From Fibrella forsythiae (GTDB taxonomy: Bacteria; Bacteroidota; Bacteroidia; Cytophagales; Spirosomataceae), in NCBI RefSeq assembly GCF_017353175.1, contig NZ_JAFMYW010000008.1, positions 309,904 to 373,903 on the forward strand: a DNA stretch of 64,000 bases, written 5' to 3'. The position numbers and the translations under genes were made by a program. Below the pieces are notes generated by a model. That model had not been told where the DNA came from. It saw only the letters and a program-made list of their open reading frames with translations, and made no database searches. The first letter of the stretch is position 1. Each line of letters starts with the position of its first letter. This document shows positions 17,993 to 26,723 of the stretch, piece after piece.

Positions 17993-19345
17993 GTGACGTT
18001 TGAACTAACCAAAGAATACCTCGACCAGATTCAGACGGCGATCGATACCGGCGACGATACTATGCTTCGTGCCGAGATGGAAGAGTTGTATCCGGCCGAT
18101 ATTTCGGGGATTCTATACGAACTCGACACGGAATCGGCCCGCTACCTGCTCAACCTGGTCGACCGGGGCGTTGGGGCCGAGATCATCGCTAACCTCGACG
18201 ATTCCATCCGTGATGAATTTGTAGCTTCGTTTACTTCTGCCGACCTCGCGCCTTTCGTTGAGGAGATGGACTCCGATGACGCCGTAGATTTGCTCAATGA
18301 GCAATCGGTTCAGGTACGTGAGGAGGTGATCGGCCTGATGGAAGACCGCGAACAGGCTCGCTTCATCATCGATCTGCTGCATTACGACGAAGACGTAGCG
18401 GGTGGCCTGATGCAGAAGGAGCTTATCAAGGTCAACGTCAACACGAACGTCAATCAATGTATCGAGGAAATTCGGCAGCAGGCCGAAGACGTCGAGAAAG
18501 TGTATGCCGTTTATGTTGTCGATGACGCTGGTATTCTGCTAGGGTTTGTCTCATTGAAGAAGATCGTGCTGGCGCGGAAATACGCCAAAATCGCCGACAT
18601 CTACGAGCAGGACATTGTTTCAGTCGAAACCTATCGGCCCGTCGACGAAGTAGCCGAGATCATGCAGAAATATGACCTCGACGCTGTGCCCGTTGTTAAT
18701 GTGCAGGGCAGGCTACTCGGCCGGATCACCATTGATGATGTGGTCGACGTAATTACGGAACAGGCTGAGGACGACCTGCAGGCTATTTCGGGTCTGTCGG
18801 GCGAGGTCGAAGAAGACGATACACTCTGGGTACGTGCCAAAGCGCAGTTGCCCTGGCTGGTGGCTGGTGCGGTAGGTAGCCTGATGGCAGCCACGGTGAT
18901 CAATGGCTTTCAGAGTGAATTGGGCAAAGTGGCGGCGCTGGCGGCATTTATTCCCATCATCGGGTCAACGGGTGGCAACGTCGGCATCCAAACGGCCTCA
19001 CTCATCGTGCAAAGCCTGTCTGACTCATCAGGCCTGACATATTCGCTTGGCCAGCGTTTGTTACGGACATTCGTTCTTGCCCTTCTGAATGGTGCCGTAG
19101 TGGGTCTGATGGCGGGTTGCTACACGTTGCTGATCGGCGAACCGCGCCTCTTTCCGGTCGTAGCCTTGTCACTATTGAGCGTGGTATTACTGGCCTCGTT
19201 CATGGGCACCATCACTCCCCTCCTATTGGATCGTATCGGCATCAATCCGGCGGTGGCGTCGGGTCCATTCATCACCACCGCCAACGACCTCATTGGCATT
19301 GGCGTTTACTTCTCCATCGCCAACGTGCTATTGGCTGAATTGTAG
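17993..19345 (+). CDS. mgtE: Magnesium transporter MgtE
   Basis: The 450-residue protein has the MgtE layout. A cytosolic N-terminal superhelical domain (about 10-130, with ADISGILYELDTESARYLLN) is followed by two CBS domains (about 135-255, including YDLDAVPVVNVQGRLLGRIT). A plug helix and five transmembrane helices follow (about 285-450, with AFIPIIGSTGGNVGIQTASL in the pore region). It is a Mg2+-gated channel-like importer in the inner membrane. The start is GTG at 17993; no in-frame ATG fits better. The upstream inverted repeat abuts the start codon. Confidence 0.95.
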   Translation: MTFELTKEYLDQIQTAIDTGDDTMLRAEMEELYPADISGILYELDTESARYLLNLVDRGVGAEIIANLDDSIRDEFVASFTSADLAPFVEEMDSDDAVDLLNEQSVQVREEVIGLMEDREQARFIIDLLHYDEDVAGGLMQKELIKVNVNTNVNQCIEEIRQQAEDVEKVYAVYVVDDAGILLGFVSLKKIVLARKYAKIADIYEQDIVSVETYRPVDEVAEIMQKYDLDAVPVVNVQGRLLGRITIDDVVDVITEQAEDDLQAISGLSGEVEEDDTLWVRAKAQLPWLVAGAVGSLMAATVINGFQSELGKVAALAAFIPIIGSTGGNVGIQTASLIVQSLSDSSGLTYSLGQRLLRTFVLALLNGAVVGLMAGCYTLLIGEPRLFPVVALSLLSVVLLASFMGTITPLLLDRIGINPAVASGPFITTANDLIGIGVYFSIANVLLAEL

Positions 19346-19513
19346 GTATACGTACGGAAAGACGCATTGGCGGTGTAGTAAACATGTCGCACCTTCGGCG
19401 CTCTGATTCGGCCCAGCCCAAGAATTTCTATTGACATACAATTCTGATAACCTACCGCCCTTTTCGGGGCTAGTTATAAAACGAATGAACGCTGGTTTTA
19501 AGCGTCTGCTGCC

Positions 19514-19984
19514 ATGCCCTTCACCTACTGCACATACACCGCGCTACCATCTGAACCCATTTTGGCTAAACTGCTCGATTTGCTAATTGGTATTTTCACG
19601 AATCAATCGCGGGAGGAATGGCTGGCCGATCTGACCGCCAAAGCAACGTACCCAGGCTTTCAGCTCCTCGTGGTTCTTGATGGCGACCGGCTAGTTGGCT
19701 GCAAACTTGGCTATACGTGGCAACCGGATGGGAAACCAACTAACACCTTCTACAGCTGGCTGGGCGGCGTTGATCCGGCTTATCGCGGACAAGGGATCGC
19801 GGCCGAACTAATGCGCCTACAGCATGAAGCCTGCCAAACAGCTAGGTACGTTACCATTCGTACGCACACCTACAACCAATGGCGGGATATGCTGATTCTG
19901 AACCTCCGCCACGGATTTCACATCGTTGGCACACAACCCGGCAAGCGCGGACTGACGATTATACTGGAGAAGACATTGGTGTAA
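19514..19984 (+). CDS. GNAT family N-acetyltransferase
   Basis: The 156-residue protein shows the GNAT core. GVDPAYRGQGIAAELMRLQH is the acetyl-CoA pyrophosphate loop (R-G-Q-G-I-A), followed by ARYVTIRTHTYNQWRDMLIL and NLRHGFHIVG, the late strand and helix typical of the fold. The acceptor substrate cannot be told. It is followed at 28 bp by an MBL-fold hydrolase gene. Confidence 0.85.
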   Translation: MPFTYCTYTALPSEPILAKLLDLLIGIFTNQSREEWLADLTAKATYPGFQLLVVLDGDRLVGCKLGYTWQPDGKPTNTFYSWLGGVDPAYRGQGIAAELMRLQHEACQTARYVTIRTHTYNQWRDMLILNLRHGFHIVGTQPGKRGLTIILEKTLV

Positions 19985-20012
19985 ATTTGTTTTCTTATTA
20001 ATTACTACGCTC

Positions 20013-20858
20013 TTGCCGCTGGCTACTCACGTTACGAATTCGCTCCGTCATGGCCCTGTTGAAGGGCATCAGTTTGGCTATTCACGGCTGCCGTGGCCAA
20101 GGCCGGTGCCTGTCTGGACGTATTACGTTGATGGGCTGCTGATCGACACGGGATCGCGGCATACACAACGGGAGGTCATGCGGACGTATGCAACGTACCC
20201 CATTGAACAAATTGCGCTGACCCATTTTCACGAAGACCATGCCGCCAATGCGGCTTCGCTGGCCCGGCAACATACCTGTCCGGTGCGTTGTGGTGCGCTA
20301 ACGGCTGAGCTAATTCAGCAACCCTATCACCTGTTGCCTTACGAACACTACTGGTTTGGGGCTATTGAACCCTGTTCGGCGGCGGTGGACGTTGAGGTGT
20401 TGGGTACGTTCCCCACGCCGTTTGAAACAGCCCATCACCGGTTCATCCCTGTATCGACGCTGGGGCATTCAAACGATCATTATGTGTTGCTTGAACCAAA
20501 TCAAGGCTGGCTATTCGCGGGCGATTTTTACGTGGGTAACCTACGCATCTTTCGGCGGGGCGAGAATATATACCAGCAGATCGAAGCCGCCCGACACGTG
20601 CTTACGCTCGACTTCGATACGCTCTTTTGTGGCCATAACCCGGTGCTCACCAACGGAAAAAAGGCCATTCAGCGCAAGCTAAACCACCTGCAACGCATTG
20701 TCGATCAATCAATTGACGGATCAGAAAAAGGACTATCCGAGTCCCAAATTTTGCGCCGGATTGGCCTGCGGGAAGACTGGTTCATGCGTTTGTTTACCAG
20801 CAACGACGTAGCAGCAACGTACCTGGTTCGGTCGGCACTACGTGATAAGCCCGCGTAA
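20013..20858 (+). CDS. Metallo-beta-lactamase fold hydrolase
   Basis: This 281-residue protein has the binuclear metal motif THFHEDHAANA (HxHxDH), a second ligand region LGHSNDHYVLL, GWLFAGDFYVGN (bridging Asp) and a last ligand FCGHNPV. A TTG at 20013 is the likely start because no in-frame ATG precedes the conserved domain (VWTYYVDGLLIDTGSRHT). The substrate is unknown; the family includes glyoxalase II-like and other esterases. The short spacing suggests co-transcription with the GNAT gene. Confidence 0.85.
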   Translation: MPLATHVTNSLRHGPVEGHQFGYSRLPWPRPVPVWTYYVDGLLIDTGSRHTQREVMRTYATYPIEQIALTHFHEDHAANAASLARQHTCPVRCGALTAELIQQPYHLLPYEHYWFGAIEPCSAAVDVEVLGTFPTPFETAHHRFIPVSTLGHSNDHYVLLEPNQGWLFAGDFYVGNLRIFRRGENIYQQIEAARHVLTLDFDTLFCGHNPVLTNGKKAIQRKLNHLQRIVDQSIDGSEKGLSESQILRRIGLREDWFMRLFTSNDVAATYLVRSALRDKPA

Positions 20859-20898
20859 CCAATATATTTGGGTCTGAGTCAACCTGAAACGGATTTTT

Positions 20899-21213
20899 AT
20901 GCTCGTTACTACTACCTCAAACATAGAAGGTAAAACCATATCGACTTACATCGGTCTGGTTAATGGCGAAGCCATTATTGGCGCCAATATTCTGAAAGAT
21001 TTCTTCGCCAGCATTACCGATGTGGTGGGCGGGCGGTCAGGCGCGTATGAGCAGGCACTGCGCGAGGCAAAAAGTATCGCGATCAAAGAAATGATGGACC
21101 AGGCAACCCGGCTCGGCGCTAACGCCGTCATTGGCGTTGATATGGATTATGAGACTATCAACAATACCATGCTCATGGTGTCGGCCAATGGCACCGCCGT
21201 TGTCATCGACTAG
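20899..21213 (+). CDS. YbjQ/DUF74 family protein
   Basis: The 104-residue protein matches the YbjQ family: [20 protein letters not shown] at the N-terminus, [20 protein letters not shown] in the middle helix and [20 protein letters not shown] at the C-terminal strand. It is a small cytosolic pentamer-forming fold, often described as heavy-metal binding without firm proof. It follows the MBL gene by 40 bp. Confidence 0.88.
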   Translation: MLVTTTSNIEGKTISTYIGLVNGEAIIGANILKDFFASITDVVGGRSGAYEQALREAKSIAIKEMMDQATRLGANAVIGVDMDYETINNTMLMVSANGTAVVID

Positions 21214-21533
21214 CTGGTCTGGGTTAGTTTTGCCGAAATGGCAGTGTCTGGCAATGCCTTTCCTGGCGCTAATGGCCTTGCGCTTGTGGCCCTTCGACCA
21301 GGTCGGTCCGGTCGGAGGGCCACAAGCCAGCAAGCCAACCCGAAACTAGGGATCAATACGTCGCCCCGTAAAACACAACCTATTAATAATCAATCAATTG
21401 ATTTTTCGAAAAAAATATATTACAGACGCCCATAAATCATTGAATTTTGTGTGGTGATCCCCTGTTTTATTTGTAGTATTTTTACCCCATAGCCAAAATC
21501 GACAAGCAACCTCTTTCACTGCAACACCGTACG
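21214..21533 (+). other. 320-bp intergenic region with AT-rich promoter zone
   Basis: No gene is visible. The first 140 bp have coding-like GC content but no supported frame, and 21370-21480 is AT-rich. Bacteroidetes-like promoter words are present there (TTTTG near 21445, TATTTT near 21477) ahead of the 422-residue orphan gene, but the spacing is uncertain. Confidence 0.35.
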
Positions 21534-22802
21534 ATGAATGTACTCATTCCGATCAGCTCCAACGGGGGGGAGCCGATGGATAACCAACCAATCAACAACA
21601 CCGACACTACAAAACAACAAGCCGTAGCGGCTAACCACGCTTTCGACGAAACCGTAAAACAATTCCTGCGCGACTGGATTGAGCAGGGGACCGTTTCGGG
21701 CATTGCGGGTCATGAAGCCATCAGCACGGCCACCGGTACGTTCGCCGACTTTGTCAGGTTCGTGGCCCTGGAAGAGGAGATCGAAACCTTTGTGGAACAG
21801 GGCGCACTACGCAGCTTTTTCAAACACCATGACGATGCGCTTGAGCGGTTGCTTCAGCAGCCAGCCATTGCCAGCCATTTGATAAGGCCGGGGCACGACG
21901 TGTTTTTTGAGCCCGACGCGTACGAGCCTATGCTGGCCAAATTCGAGCGGCGTATCTATAACCTGGCCGCCCACCGCGAACACCTTGAAGTTCCGTTCCG
22001 CTACAGCCCAACCAGTCGACAAGGCACGCACGGCGACTCAATCGGCTGGGCCGACTTGCCGCTCGATCATAACGTTCGGGAAGATATTGGCTATTATTTC
22101 GGAACCCGGCGCTCTGACGCGACGGCGCTGGGCATTCTTGGCCGACAGTTGCATCGGGAAGCCCAGCTAGCCGATCAGTTACCTGTGCATGTGGTGCTGG
22201 AAGGACACATGGATGAATCGCTCCGTGCTGTCAAAATGGCTACGGAGCAATTGCAGCAGGAAGGAGACATACGAATGCACTGCTTTATTATTCAGCGCCG
22301 CCACGCCCACGATGACCGGCATCTGGGGGCTGCCCTTTTGCTGATGAATCCGGCAGTGCCCGACCAGCCACAACGGATCATCTTTTGCGATACGCTCAAC
22401 CCCAACGGGCAGCCGCCCTGGTGGGAGTCATTTAAGCGGAAGATCGATGCAGCCTTTCCGCAACCGGAAGGCGCGATGCCAGTATCTGACCGGCTCGAGG
22501 ATGGCGGTGTGAACCTGCAACGGTTACACGATGGCGTTCCTGTCCGGCATCAGGATATCGACTGCGCCTTTTACACAGCATCGATGGCCCGCGCTTTGAT
22601 TCAGACGGCTATTCAACACCCTGAAGTGATCTTGTACGGCCCAACCGACGCGGTGGTGAGTCATATGACCGGCCGAATGACCGATTATTTCGAGTCGGCC
22701 AACTGCCCGAAAGATCCCGCCATTGTGCGCGAAGTCAACATTATCCGCCGCTGGAATACCGGCCGCGAAGCATTGCTGGCTATTCAAAAACAGGAAGAGT
22801 AA
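21534..22802 (+). CDS. Unknown 422-aa protein, possible CE-clan (YopJ/Ulp1-like) enzyme
   Basis: I do not recognise this family with certainty. There is no signal peptide, membrane helix or repeat. The C-terminal half has an order of residues like that of CE-clan cysteine proteases and YopJ-type acetyltransferases. These are His263 in RHLGAALLLMNP, Asp286 in RIIFCDTLNPN, then Gln340 and Cys344 in VRHQDIDCAFYTASMARALI. In YopJ-type proteins a His, an acidic residue at the end of a strand and a Cys preceded by Gln lie in this order with similar gaps. The N-terminal 200 residues are helical and unassigned. An alternative is an unrelated Bacteroidetes orphan. An upstream Met (codon 1) and Met15 are both possible starts. 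Confidence 0.6.
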   Translation: MNVLIPISSNGGEPMDNQPINNTDTTKQQAVAANHAFDETVKQFLRDWIEQGTVSGIAGHEAISTATGTFADFVRFVALEEEIETFVEQGALRSFFKHHDDALERLLQQPAIASHLIRPGHDVFFEPDAYEPMLAKFERRIYNLAAHREHLEVPFRYSPTSRQGTHGDSIGWADLPLDHNVREDIGYYFGTRRSDATALGILGRQLHREAQLADQLPVHVVLEGHMDESLRAVKMATEQLQQEGDIRMHCFIIQRRHAHDDRHLGAALLLMNPAVPDQPQRIIFCDTLNPNGQPPWWESFKRKIDAAFPQPEGAMPVSDRLEDGGVNLQRLHDGVPVRHQDIDCAFYTASMARALIQTAIQHPEVILYGPTDAVVSHMTGRMTDYFESANCPKDPAIVREVNIIRRWNTGREALLAIQKQEE

Positions 22803-22815
22803 GCTAACCTCATAG

Positions 22816-22868
22816 CTATAGTGTATGCTGATGCCATTCCCTACGACTGGCATCAGCATACACTATAG
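22816..22868. terminator. Hairpin between convergent genes
   Basis: Perfect 21-bp arms at 22816-22836 and 22848-22868 surround an 11-base loop between two convergent genes. There is no clear T run, but position and stability suggest transcription ends here from both sides. Confidence 0.65.
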
Positions 22869-22884
22869 GACTATCAATTATTTC

Positions 22885-23496
22885 TTATGCCAGCACGGCC
22901 GCTGAGGGTTTCAACGCATTAGCGTGTAGAATCAGCTGTTCGCGCCAGCGGGCGTAGCCGATGGGGCTCAGGTGTAGGCCGTCCATCTGGTATAAGTCCC
23001 GTTCAGGTTGCCCGTCCTTTGTCAGCATCACCGATGTAGCGTCGACGAACTGAAACGTAGGCATGTCTTCTATCGCTTCAGCAATCAGGATATTAGTCGT
23101 GCGTATCTGGTCGACGAGCGCCCAACGCGCCGGACTGGGCTTAATCGATAAAAATGTGACAGGTACGTTCGGTAAATGATGCTGAATTTTCTCGGCCAGG
23201 GCGTAAAAAAACAGGCATACCTCCTCGGGTTGTCGGCCTTCAGCCAGATCGTTATCTCCCGCGTAGAGTACTAGTGCACGGGGCTGGGCGGGTACTACGA
23301 GTCGCTCGAAATGCCAGGCGCAGGCGGCCAGCGTTGATCCGCCAAAGCCTACGTTTATTGGTTGGACTTCCGGAAAATCCTGCTCCAGCGTATCCCAGAG
23401 GCGCATTGACGAGCTTCCGTAAAAAACCGTGCCGCCCCTTGGGTACGTGCTGATCCGGCGTTCAAGCTCGCGAACTTCTTCTTCAAACAAAACCAT
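22885..23496 (-). CDS. SGNH/GDSL-type esterase
   Basis: The 203-residue protein has the SGNH blocks: TVFYGSSSMRLWDTL (nucleophile Ser), NVGFGGSTLAACAWHF (Gly block), VLYAGDNDLAEG (Asn block) and MDGLHLSPIGYARW (catalytic Asp and His). It has no signal peptide, so it is probably a cytosolic esterase or lipase. The substrate is unknown. The start at 23496 is the only good one. Confidence 0.87.
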   Translation of the reverse strand: MVLFEEEVRELERRISTYPRGGTVFYGSSSMRLWDTLEQDFPEVQPINVGFGGSTLAACAWHFERLVVPAQPRALVLYAGDNDLAEGRQPEEVCLFFYALAEKIQHHLPNVPVTFLSIKPSPARWALVDQIRTTNILIAEAIEDMPTFQFVDATSVMLTKDGQPERDLYQMDGLHLSPIGYARWREQLILHANALKPSAAVLA

Positions 23497-23684
23497 CTTG
23501 ACGAAACAGATGCGGGTAAATATGCCTCACCTGTTCTAAAGCCCGTCTCCATTTCCAGGAAATACGGGTACGGTATTCTGGTATAACAACCAGTATTGAC
23601 TACAATATACAGCATCGAGTGATTATACGGCACTACATTTTATCTACTTAGCAGCTAGACCAACTTAAATTTCAATTAAATTAC

Positions 23685-23707
23685 GTTTAAACGAAATTCG
23701 TTTAAAC
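23685..23707. promoter_or_regulatory. Perfect 23-bp palindrome, likely MarR operator
   Basis: GTTTAAACGAA and its exact reverse complement flank a single central base. The site ends 36 bases before the MarR start codon, where MarR proteins commonly bind to repress their own efflux operon. The link to this MarR is an inference from position. Confidence 0.75.
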
Positions 23708-23743
23708 AAATGTCGGTTATGTTTACGAGCCGCTTTTACAGCC

Positions 23744-24181
23744 ATGGACAAACAGTATAAGAACGCCTACCACCAACTGATCGCCAATCTGCACAAGACT
23801 GACGGGTACATTTTCAATTACTTCGGTCAGAAACTAGCTCCATTCGATCTGTCGGTACAGCAGTACATCGTTCTTCGTCGCCTGTCAGAAGCTTACCCTA
23901 ATAGCCTGACTGCTGGTGAGTTGAAAGAAAAAATGACGGATATCAACTCCGACATGACCCGACTAACCGATCGGTTAGTCGCCAAAAATTTGATCATTCG
24001 CGAGAGTGACCCGCAGAACCGGCGACGGGTGAATCTGCGATTGACCGAAGCCATGAACAAGTACGTGGAGACTGTAGCCGCCGAGTTCAGCGACTTTGAA
24101 TCAGTCGTCAATCACCTGACCGACGATGAAGTACACACAATGAATACACTCCTGGATAAAATTAGAAATCGACTAAAATGA
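23744..24181 (+). CDS. MarR family transcriptional regulator
   Basis: The 145-residue protein has the MarR winged-helix fold: SVQQYIVLRRLSEAYPNSLT, then LKEKMTDINSDMTRLTDRLV (recognition helix region), and wing residues ESDPQNRRRVNLRLTE. It probably represses the downstream efflux genes and releases them on binding a toxic small molecule. Its stop overlaps the tolC-like ATG by four bases (ATGA), showing translational coupling. Confidence 0.93.
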   Translation: MDKQYKNAYHQLIANLHKTDGYIFNYFGQKLAPFDLSVQQYIVLRRLSEAYPNSLTAGELKEKMTDINSDMTRLTDRLVAKNLIIRESDPQNRRRVNLRLTEAMNKYVETVAAEFSDFESVVNHLTDDEVHTMNTLLDKIRNRLK

Positions 24182-25497
24182 AGAAGTACGTAGTAGGGGC
24201 CAGCCTTTGGTTACTAAGTATGGGGCTGGCAGCTGCCCAACCCATGCCATTGAGCCAGGCCATTCAACTGGCCCTCCAGAATAATAAAGGCATTAAGCTG
24301 GCCGATTCGCGGACGCTAGCCGCCGAGTCGCGCTCGCAGGAAGCCAAAGACCGCAGTTTGCCACAGGCTAACGCCTCGCTGGCGTATTCGCGCTACAGCC
24401 TGACCGGCCCCTTCGCCTTAGGGCAAGGCAGCGACGGAAAACCGTTGCTGGGCATTCCGGCCGGGGCGTTCAACGCAACCATCGGAGGCGTAACGATCAG
24501 CAAAGAAGTATTCGGTGGCTTTGCCGAAAAGTCGGCGGAGAAGTCGGCGCAGTTGCTGGCCAAAGCCAGTCGGCTGGATGCGCAGCGTAACCGGTCTGAG
24601 CTGGTTTACACAGTAACAGACGCTTATTACAACATTGTCAAGCTGATTCGCTCAACGACGGTCATTGATCAGAGCATCAAGCAGTTCGACGAGAAAGAGC
24701 GCGAGGCTAATAACCTGCTGAAAGAGGGTATCGTAACGGCTAACGAGGTGCTGAAGATTCAGTTGCAGAAGAATAACCTGCAACTCAGCCGCCTCCAGGT
24801 GGATAAGGCCCGTCAAACCGCGCTGTACAACTTCAACCTGCTCGTTGGTCTTCCCGACGATCAGCAGGTGACGATCGACACGACCCTGACGAACCCGACT
24901 ACGACGGTTGAGCCGTTGGGCAACTTCCTGGCGCAGGCGGTTCAGGTACGTCCCGAAGTGCAGGCCAATGCGCTACGATTACAGTCGGCCGAAGCGTTGC
25001 TGGTGAATACGAAGAGCGCGATGTACCCCCATTTTGGCGTATCGGCGGGCTACAATTACATCAACCCATCGGCGCGGTTGGTTCCTGAGGCGGGTTCATT
25101 CATCAGCGCCTGGAACGTGGGGGCCGGGCTCAGCTACAACATCGGTTCGCTGTATAACATGAAAGGGCGCATGAGCACGGCTAAAACGGCCATTGATCAG
25201 GCAAGCCTGCAAAGTCAGCAACAGACCGACCAGATTCGGTCGGAAGTAGTAACGGCTTACAACAATTACCAACTCGCGCTGGAACAGCAGAACGTCATTC
25301 GTACGGCGGTGACGCAGGCACGCGAGAACTACCGCCTCACCGAATCACGGTTCCGCAATGGGCTGGTTGGCTCAACTGATTTGCTGGAAGCCGACAGCTT
25401 CCTGCTTCAGGCACAACTCAACGTGATCAACGCCACCGTAGACGCGCAACTGGCTTACCAACGGCTACTCCGTGCCACTGGCACAAACCTCAATTAA
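24178..25497 (+). CDS. TolC family outer-membrane efflux protein
   Basis: The 439-residue protein has a signal peptide (MKKYVVGASLWLLSMGLAAA) and two repeats of the TolC coiled-coil/beta fold. These are QAIQLALQNNKGIKLADSRT near the N-terminus and the long helices around EKEREANNLLKEGIVTANEV. The C-terminal half repeats it with ARENYRLTESRFRNGLVGST. It forms the outer-membrane channel for the HlyD/EmrB pair encoded next. It overlaps marR by 4 bp and has 25 bp to the next gene. Confidence 0.93.
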   Translation: MKKYVVGASLWLLSMGLAAAQPMPLSQAIQLALQNNKGIKLADSRTLAAESRSQEAKDRSLPQANASLAYSRYSLTGPFALGQGSDGKPLLGIPAGAFNATIGGVTISKEVFGGFAEKSAEKSAQLLAKASRLDAQRNRSELVYTVTDAYYNIVKLIRSTTVIDQSIKQFDEKEREANNLLKEGIVTANEVLKIQLQKNNLQLSRLQVDKARQTALYNFNLLVGLPDDQQVTIDTTLTNPTTTVEPLGNFLAQAVQVRPEVQANALRLQSAEALLVNTKSAMYPHFGVSAGYNYINPSARLVPEAGSFISAWNVGAGLSYNIGSLYNMKGRMSTAKTAIDQASLQSQQQTDQIRSEVVTAYNNYQLALEQQNVIRTAVTQARENYRLTESRFRNGLVGSTDLLEADSFLLQAQLNVINATVDAQLAYQRLLRATGTNLN

Positions 25498-25522
25498 TCT
25501 CTTTTCGATAGTACAATTCGTC

Positions 25523-26632
25523 ATGAACAAGACAACATTATTTCGCCTTGGGGGCATCATTATTCTGGTTGCTGCTCTCTTTTTCGGGTACAGTGAATTC
25601 AGTTATTTACAACGGCACGAAACAACCGACGATGCCCAGATTGATGGCGACGTGAACCCGGTTATTCCGAAAGCCGGTGGATACGTCAAGGCCATTCGCT
25701 TCAAAGACAATCAGTATGTTAAAGCGGGGGATACGCTTGTGGTGCTCGATGATGCCGATTACCGTATCCGGGTGGCCCAGGCCGAAGCGGCGCTGCAAAG
25801 TGCGATGGCCAGCGCGGGCGTGACCCGTTCAAACGTAGGAGTAGCGTCGGCTACCGTGCAGAGTTCACAAGCTGGCGTGCAAACAGCCCGCAATCAGGTG
25901 CTGACCGCACAGGCCAACGTAACAGCCGCCCAGGCCCGGTTCCGTCAGGCCAGTCAGGATTTTGACCGGTACGGTCGTCTGCTGGCTGAAAAAACGGTTC
26001 CTCAGCAACAGTTCGATGCCATTCAGGCGCAGCGCGACGCAGCCCAGGCGCAGTTACAAGCGGCTCAGGCCCAACTGCAAACGGCCCAGGCTCAGGTCAG
26101 CGCGGCGGGCACGCAAACGGGCGTGACGAACTCACAACGCCGGGCCACCGAGGGGCAAATTTCAGTAGCGCAGGCAACGGTGAAGCAACGCCAGACCGAG
26201 CTCGACATGGCGAATCTACAGTTGTCGTACACTGTTGTCCGGGCACCTATTTCGGGCATCGTGTCTAAACGGTCTGTACAGATTGGCCAGTTGGTTCAAC
26301 CCGGGCAGGCACTATGTTCGGTTGTCGGTAACTCATCGCTTTGGGTAACGGCCAATTTCAAGGAAACGCAGTTGAACGAGATGAAGCCCGGCCAAACGGT
26401 TGAGGTCGAAGTCGATGCGTTTGACGACCAGAAACTGGTTGGTCACGTCGGTTCGTTCGCCGGAGCAACGGGTGCCAAATTCACCCTGCTTCCTCCCGAC
26501 AACGCTACCGGTAACTATGTGAAAGTAGTGCAACGCGTACCCGTTCGTATTGATCTGGACAAAAACAGCCCGGTATTCGCCAGCCTTCGTCCCGGTATGA
26601 GCGCAACGGTAGCGGTGGACATTAAGAAATAA
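25523..26632 (+). CDS. HlyD/EmrA family membrane fusion protein
   Basis: From the ATG at 25523 the protein is 369 residues. A start at 25472 would overlap tolC and add a poor leader. It has one N-terminal membrane helix (LGGIIILVAALFFGYSEF), a lipoyl half (TTDDAQIDGDVNPVIPKAGG), and a long coiled-coil rich in Gln and Ala (about 75-215, AQAQLQAAQAQLQTAQAQVS). The second lipoyl half and beta-barrel follow (SYTVVRAPISGIVSKRSVQI). This is the EmrA/EmrK architecture that pairs with a DHA2 MFS pump. Confidence 0.93.
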   Translation: MNKTTLFRLGGIIILVAALFFGYSEFSYLQRHETTDDAQIDGDVNPVIPKAGGYVKAIRFKDNQYVKAGDTLVVLDDADYRIRVAQAEAALQSAMASAGVTRSNVGVASATVQSSQAGVQTARNQVLTAQANVTAAQARFRQASQDFDRYGRLLAEKTVPQQQFDAIQAQRDAAQAQLQAAQAQLQTAQAQVSAAGTQTGVTNSQRRATEGQISVAQATVKQRQTELDMANLQLSYTVVRAPISGIVSKRSVQIGQLVQPGQALCSVVGNSSLWVTANFKETQLNEMKPGQTVEVEVDAFDDQKLVGHVGSFAGATGAKFTLLPPDNATGNYVKVVQRVPVRIDLDKNSPVFASLRPGMSATVAVDIKK

Positions 26633-26633
26633 A

Positions 26634-26714
26634 GGTTGATTGGGTGACTGGTTGCCTGGTTTACTGGGTCTACGATTGCGCCAGTAAAACAATCAACTAA
26701 TCAACCAATCAACC
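26634..26714. repeat. Low-complexity inverted repeat between emrA-like and emrB-like genes
   Basis: The word AATCAACC is repeated with an 8-base period at about 26690-26714, and an inverted copy (GGTTGATTGG, 26634-26643) lies directly after the upstream stop codon. The two ends can pair as a 10-bp stem around a 61-base loop. Confidence 0.6.
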
Positions 26715-26723
26715 ACCTCTGTT

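Noticed and set aside
26030..26160. Repeat-like GCCCAGGCG stretches in the HlyD-like gene as a possible array
   Set aside because: They are the Ala/Gln-rich coiled-coil codons of EmrA-type proteins; there are no regular spacers, so it is not CRISPR or a tandem repeat element.
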